Of a DNA stretch of 7,380 nt, positions 6,955 through 7,380 are shown one piece after another (within the stretch, counting starts at the first letter, position 1; the number at the start of each line of letters is the position of its first letter). The translations under genes and the position numbers were made by a program. This DNA comes from Pseudomonadota bacterium (GTDB taxonomy: Bacteria > Pseudomonadota > Gammaproteobacteria > Burkholderiales > Rhodocyclaceae), in the NCBI GenBank assembly GCA_021811225.1, contig JAJZPJ010000127.1, forward strand, positions 1 through 7,380. The letters are read 5' to 3'. The notes beneath the pieces are model-generated. The model was given only the letters and a program-made list of their open reading frames with translations. It was not told where the DNA came from and did no database searches.

Positions 6955-7380
6955 ATGGCCCGCGTCATTCCGATCCTTCCCGCGAGCGACGCGAGCCCCC
7001 TTCCTCGGGAAGGGGGCCGGGGGGAAGGCACTATCCCTTTGTCGCTCTACATCCACTTCCCCTGGTGCGTGAGGAAGTGCCCCTACTGCGACTTCAATTC
7101 CCACGAAGTCCGCGGCAGCGTTCCCGAGGCCGATTATCTCGCTGCCCTGATCAAGGATCTCGAAGCGGCGCTGCCGCAGGTCTGGGGCCGGCGCGTGGGC
7201 AGCGTGTTCATCGGCGGCGGCACGCCCAGCCTGCTCTCCGGGGCCGGCGTCGATGCGCTGCTGGCGGCGGTGCGCGCGCGCCTGGCGCTGGTCCCGGGCG
7301 CCGAGATCACGCTGGAGGCCAATCCCGGCGCGATCGAGGCGGAGAAATTCTCGGACTTCCGCGATGCCGGCGTCAATCGC
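6955..7380 (+). CDS. hemW: HemW, radical SAM heme chaperone / coproporphyrinogen III oxidase-like protein, partial at right edge
   Basis: The first 142 residues of a protein usually near 380-400; the frame is still open at the window end. From residue 28 it follows E. coli HemW closely: PLSLYIHFPWC, the radical SAM cluster motif CVRKCPYC (Cys38, Cys42, Cys45), FNSH, the SAM-binding GGGTPSLLSG (87-96) and LEANPG (120-125). HemW binds heme and is thought to insert it into proteins such as respiratory enzymes; older records call it HemN-like, but it lacks proven coproporphyrinogen oxidase activity. The start at 6955 directly follows the rdgB stop (TAGATG). About 25 residues before the conserved part are encoded by a GC-rich palindromic element, so the true start may lie further in, for example TTG at 7039 behind a GGGGAAGG stretch. 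Family assignment is secure; the start is not. Confidence 0.93.
   Translation, partial: MARVIPILPASDASPLPREGGRGEGTIPLSLYIHFPWCVRKCPYCDFNSHEVRGSVPEADYLAALIKDLEAALPQVWGRRVGSVFIGGGTPSLLSGAGVDALLAAVRARLALVPGAEITLEANPGAIEAEKFSDFRDAGVNR
6975..7028. repeat. GC-rich palindromic (REP-like) element inside the 5' end of hemW
   Basis: A nested dyad. The inner arms CCCCCTTCC (6996-7004) and GGAAGGGGG (7008-7016) enclose a 3-base loop, and the outer arms CCTTCCC (6975-6981) and GGGAAGG (7022-7028) flank it. GCGAGC occurs twice (6982-6987 and 6991-6996) between the left arms. The composition and layout resemble the short dispersed palindromes common between genes in high-GC proteobacteria. Only one copy is in the window, so repeat status is inferred. 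Confidence 0.55.

Noticed and set aside
6996..7016. Rho-independent terminator after rdgB
   Set aside because: The stem is strong but has no T-run after it, and hemW continues immediately downstream in the same operon.

Overview
The window is about two-thirds G+C and fully coding-dense, with no mobile genes, RNA genes or CRISPR. The gene order (yicC / Ser-Thr kinase / PP2C phosphatase / rph / rdgB / hemW), together with CoA-thioester catabolic genes, suggests a high-GC betaproteobacterium, most likely of the Rhodocyclales type (Azoarcus, Thauera, Aromatoleum and relatives). This placement is inference from gene content and protein similarity recalled from memory; no search was run.

Left block (1-2708, all on the minus strand): a crotonase-fold enzyme (cut by the window's left edge), a short-chain dehydrogenase closely resembling BadH, and an acyl-CoA dehydrogenase. 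Together they can supply oxidation, hydration or hydrolysis, and second oxidation steps of a beta-oxidation-like route on a CoA thioester, probably of an aromatic or alicyclic acid. The transcription units headed by the dehydrogenase genes each have an almost identical 18-bp palindrome just upstream (TGAATGA-N4-TCATTCA at 1451-1468 and 2760-2777). This is the signature of one TetR-family repressor controlling both; its gene is not in the window.

Middle (2840-3777): yicC, an endoribonuclease-family gene on the minus strand, and a 71-bp divergent intergenic region. That region holds overlapping candidate promoters and a perfect 9-bp-arm inverted repeat.

Right block (3778-7380, all on the plus strand): a tightly packed probable operon. 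It encodes a cytosolic Ser/Thr kinase, a PP2C phosphatase (GTGA overlap), RNase PH, the RdgB/HAM1 non-canonical purine NTP pyrophosphatase (ATGA overlap) and the start of HemW. In E. coli yicC and rph are divergent neighbours; here a kinase/phosphatase pair sits between them. This links reversible protein phosphorylation to RNA processing and nucleotide-pool cleaning. A GC-rich palindromic element lies inside the apparent 5' end of hemW and appears to have lengthened its N-terminus.

No wholly new system is evident. The points most worth a second look are the shared operator pair, the kinase/phosphatase pair embedded in an RNA-metabolism locus, the hairpin in the yicC leader, and the palindrome-derived HemW leader.
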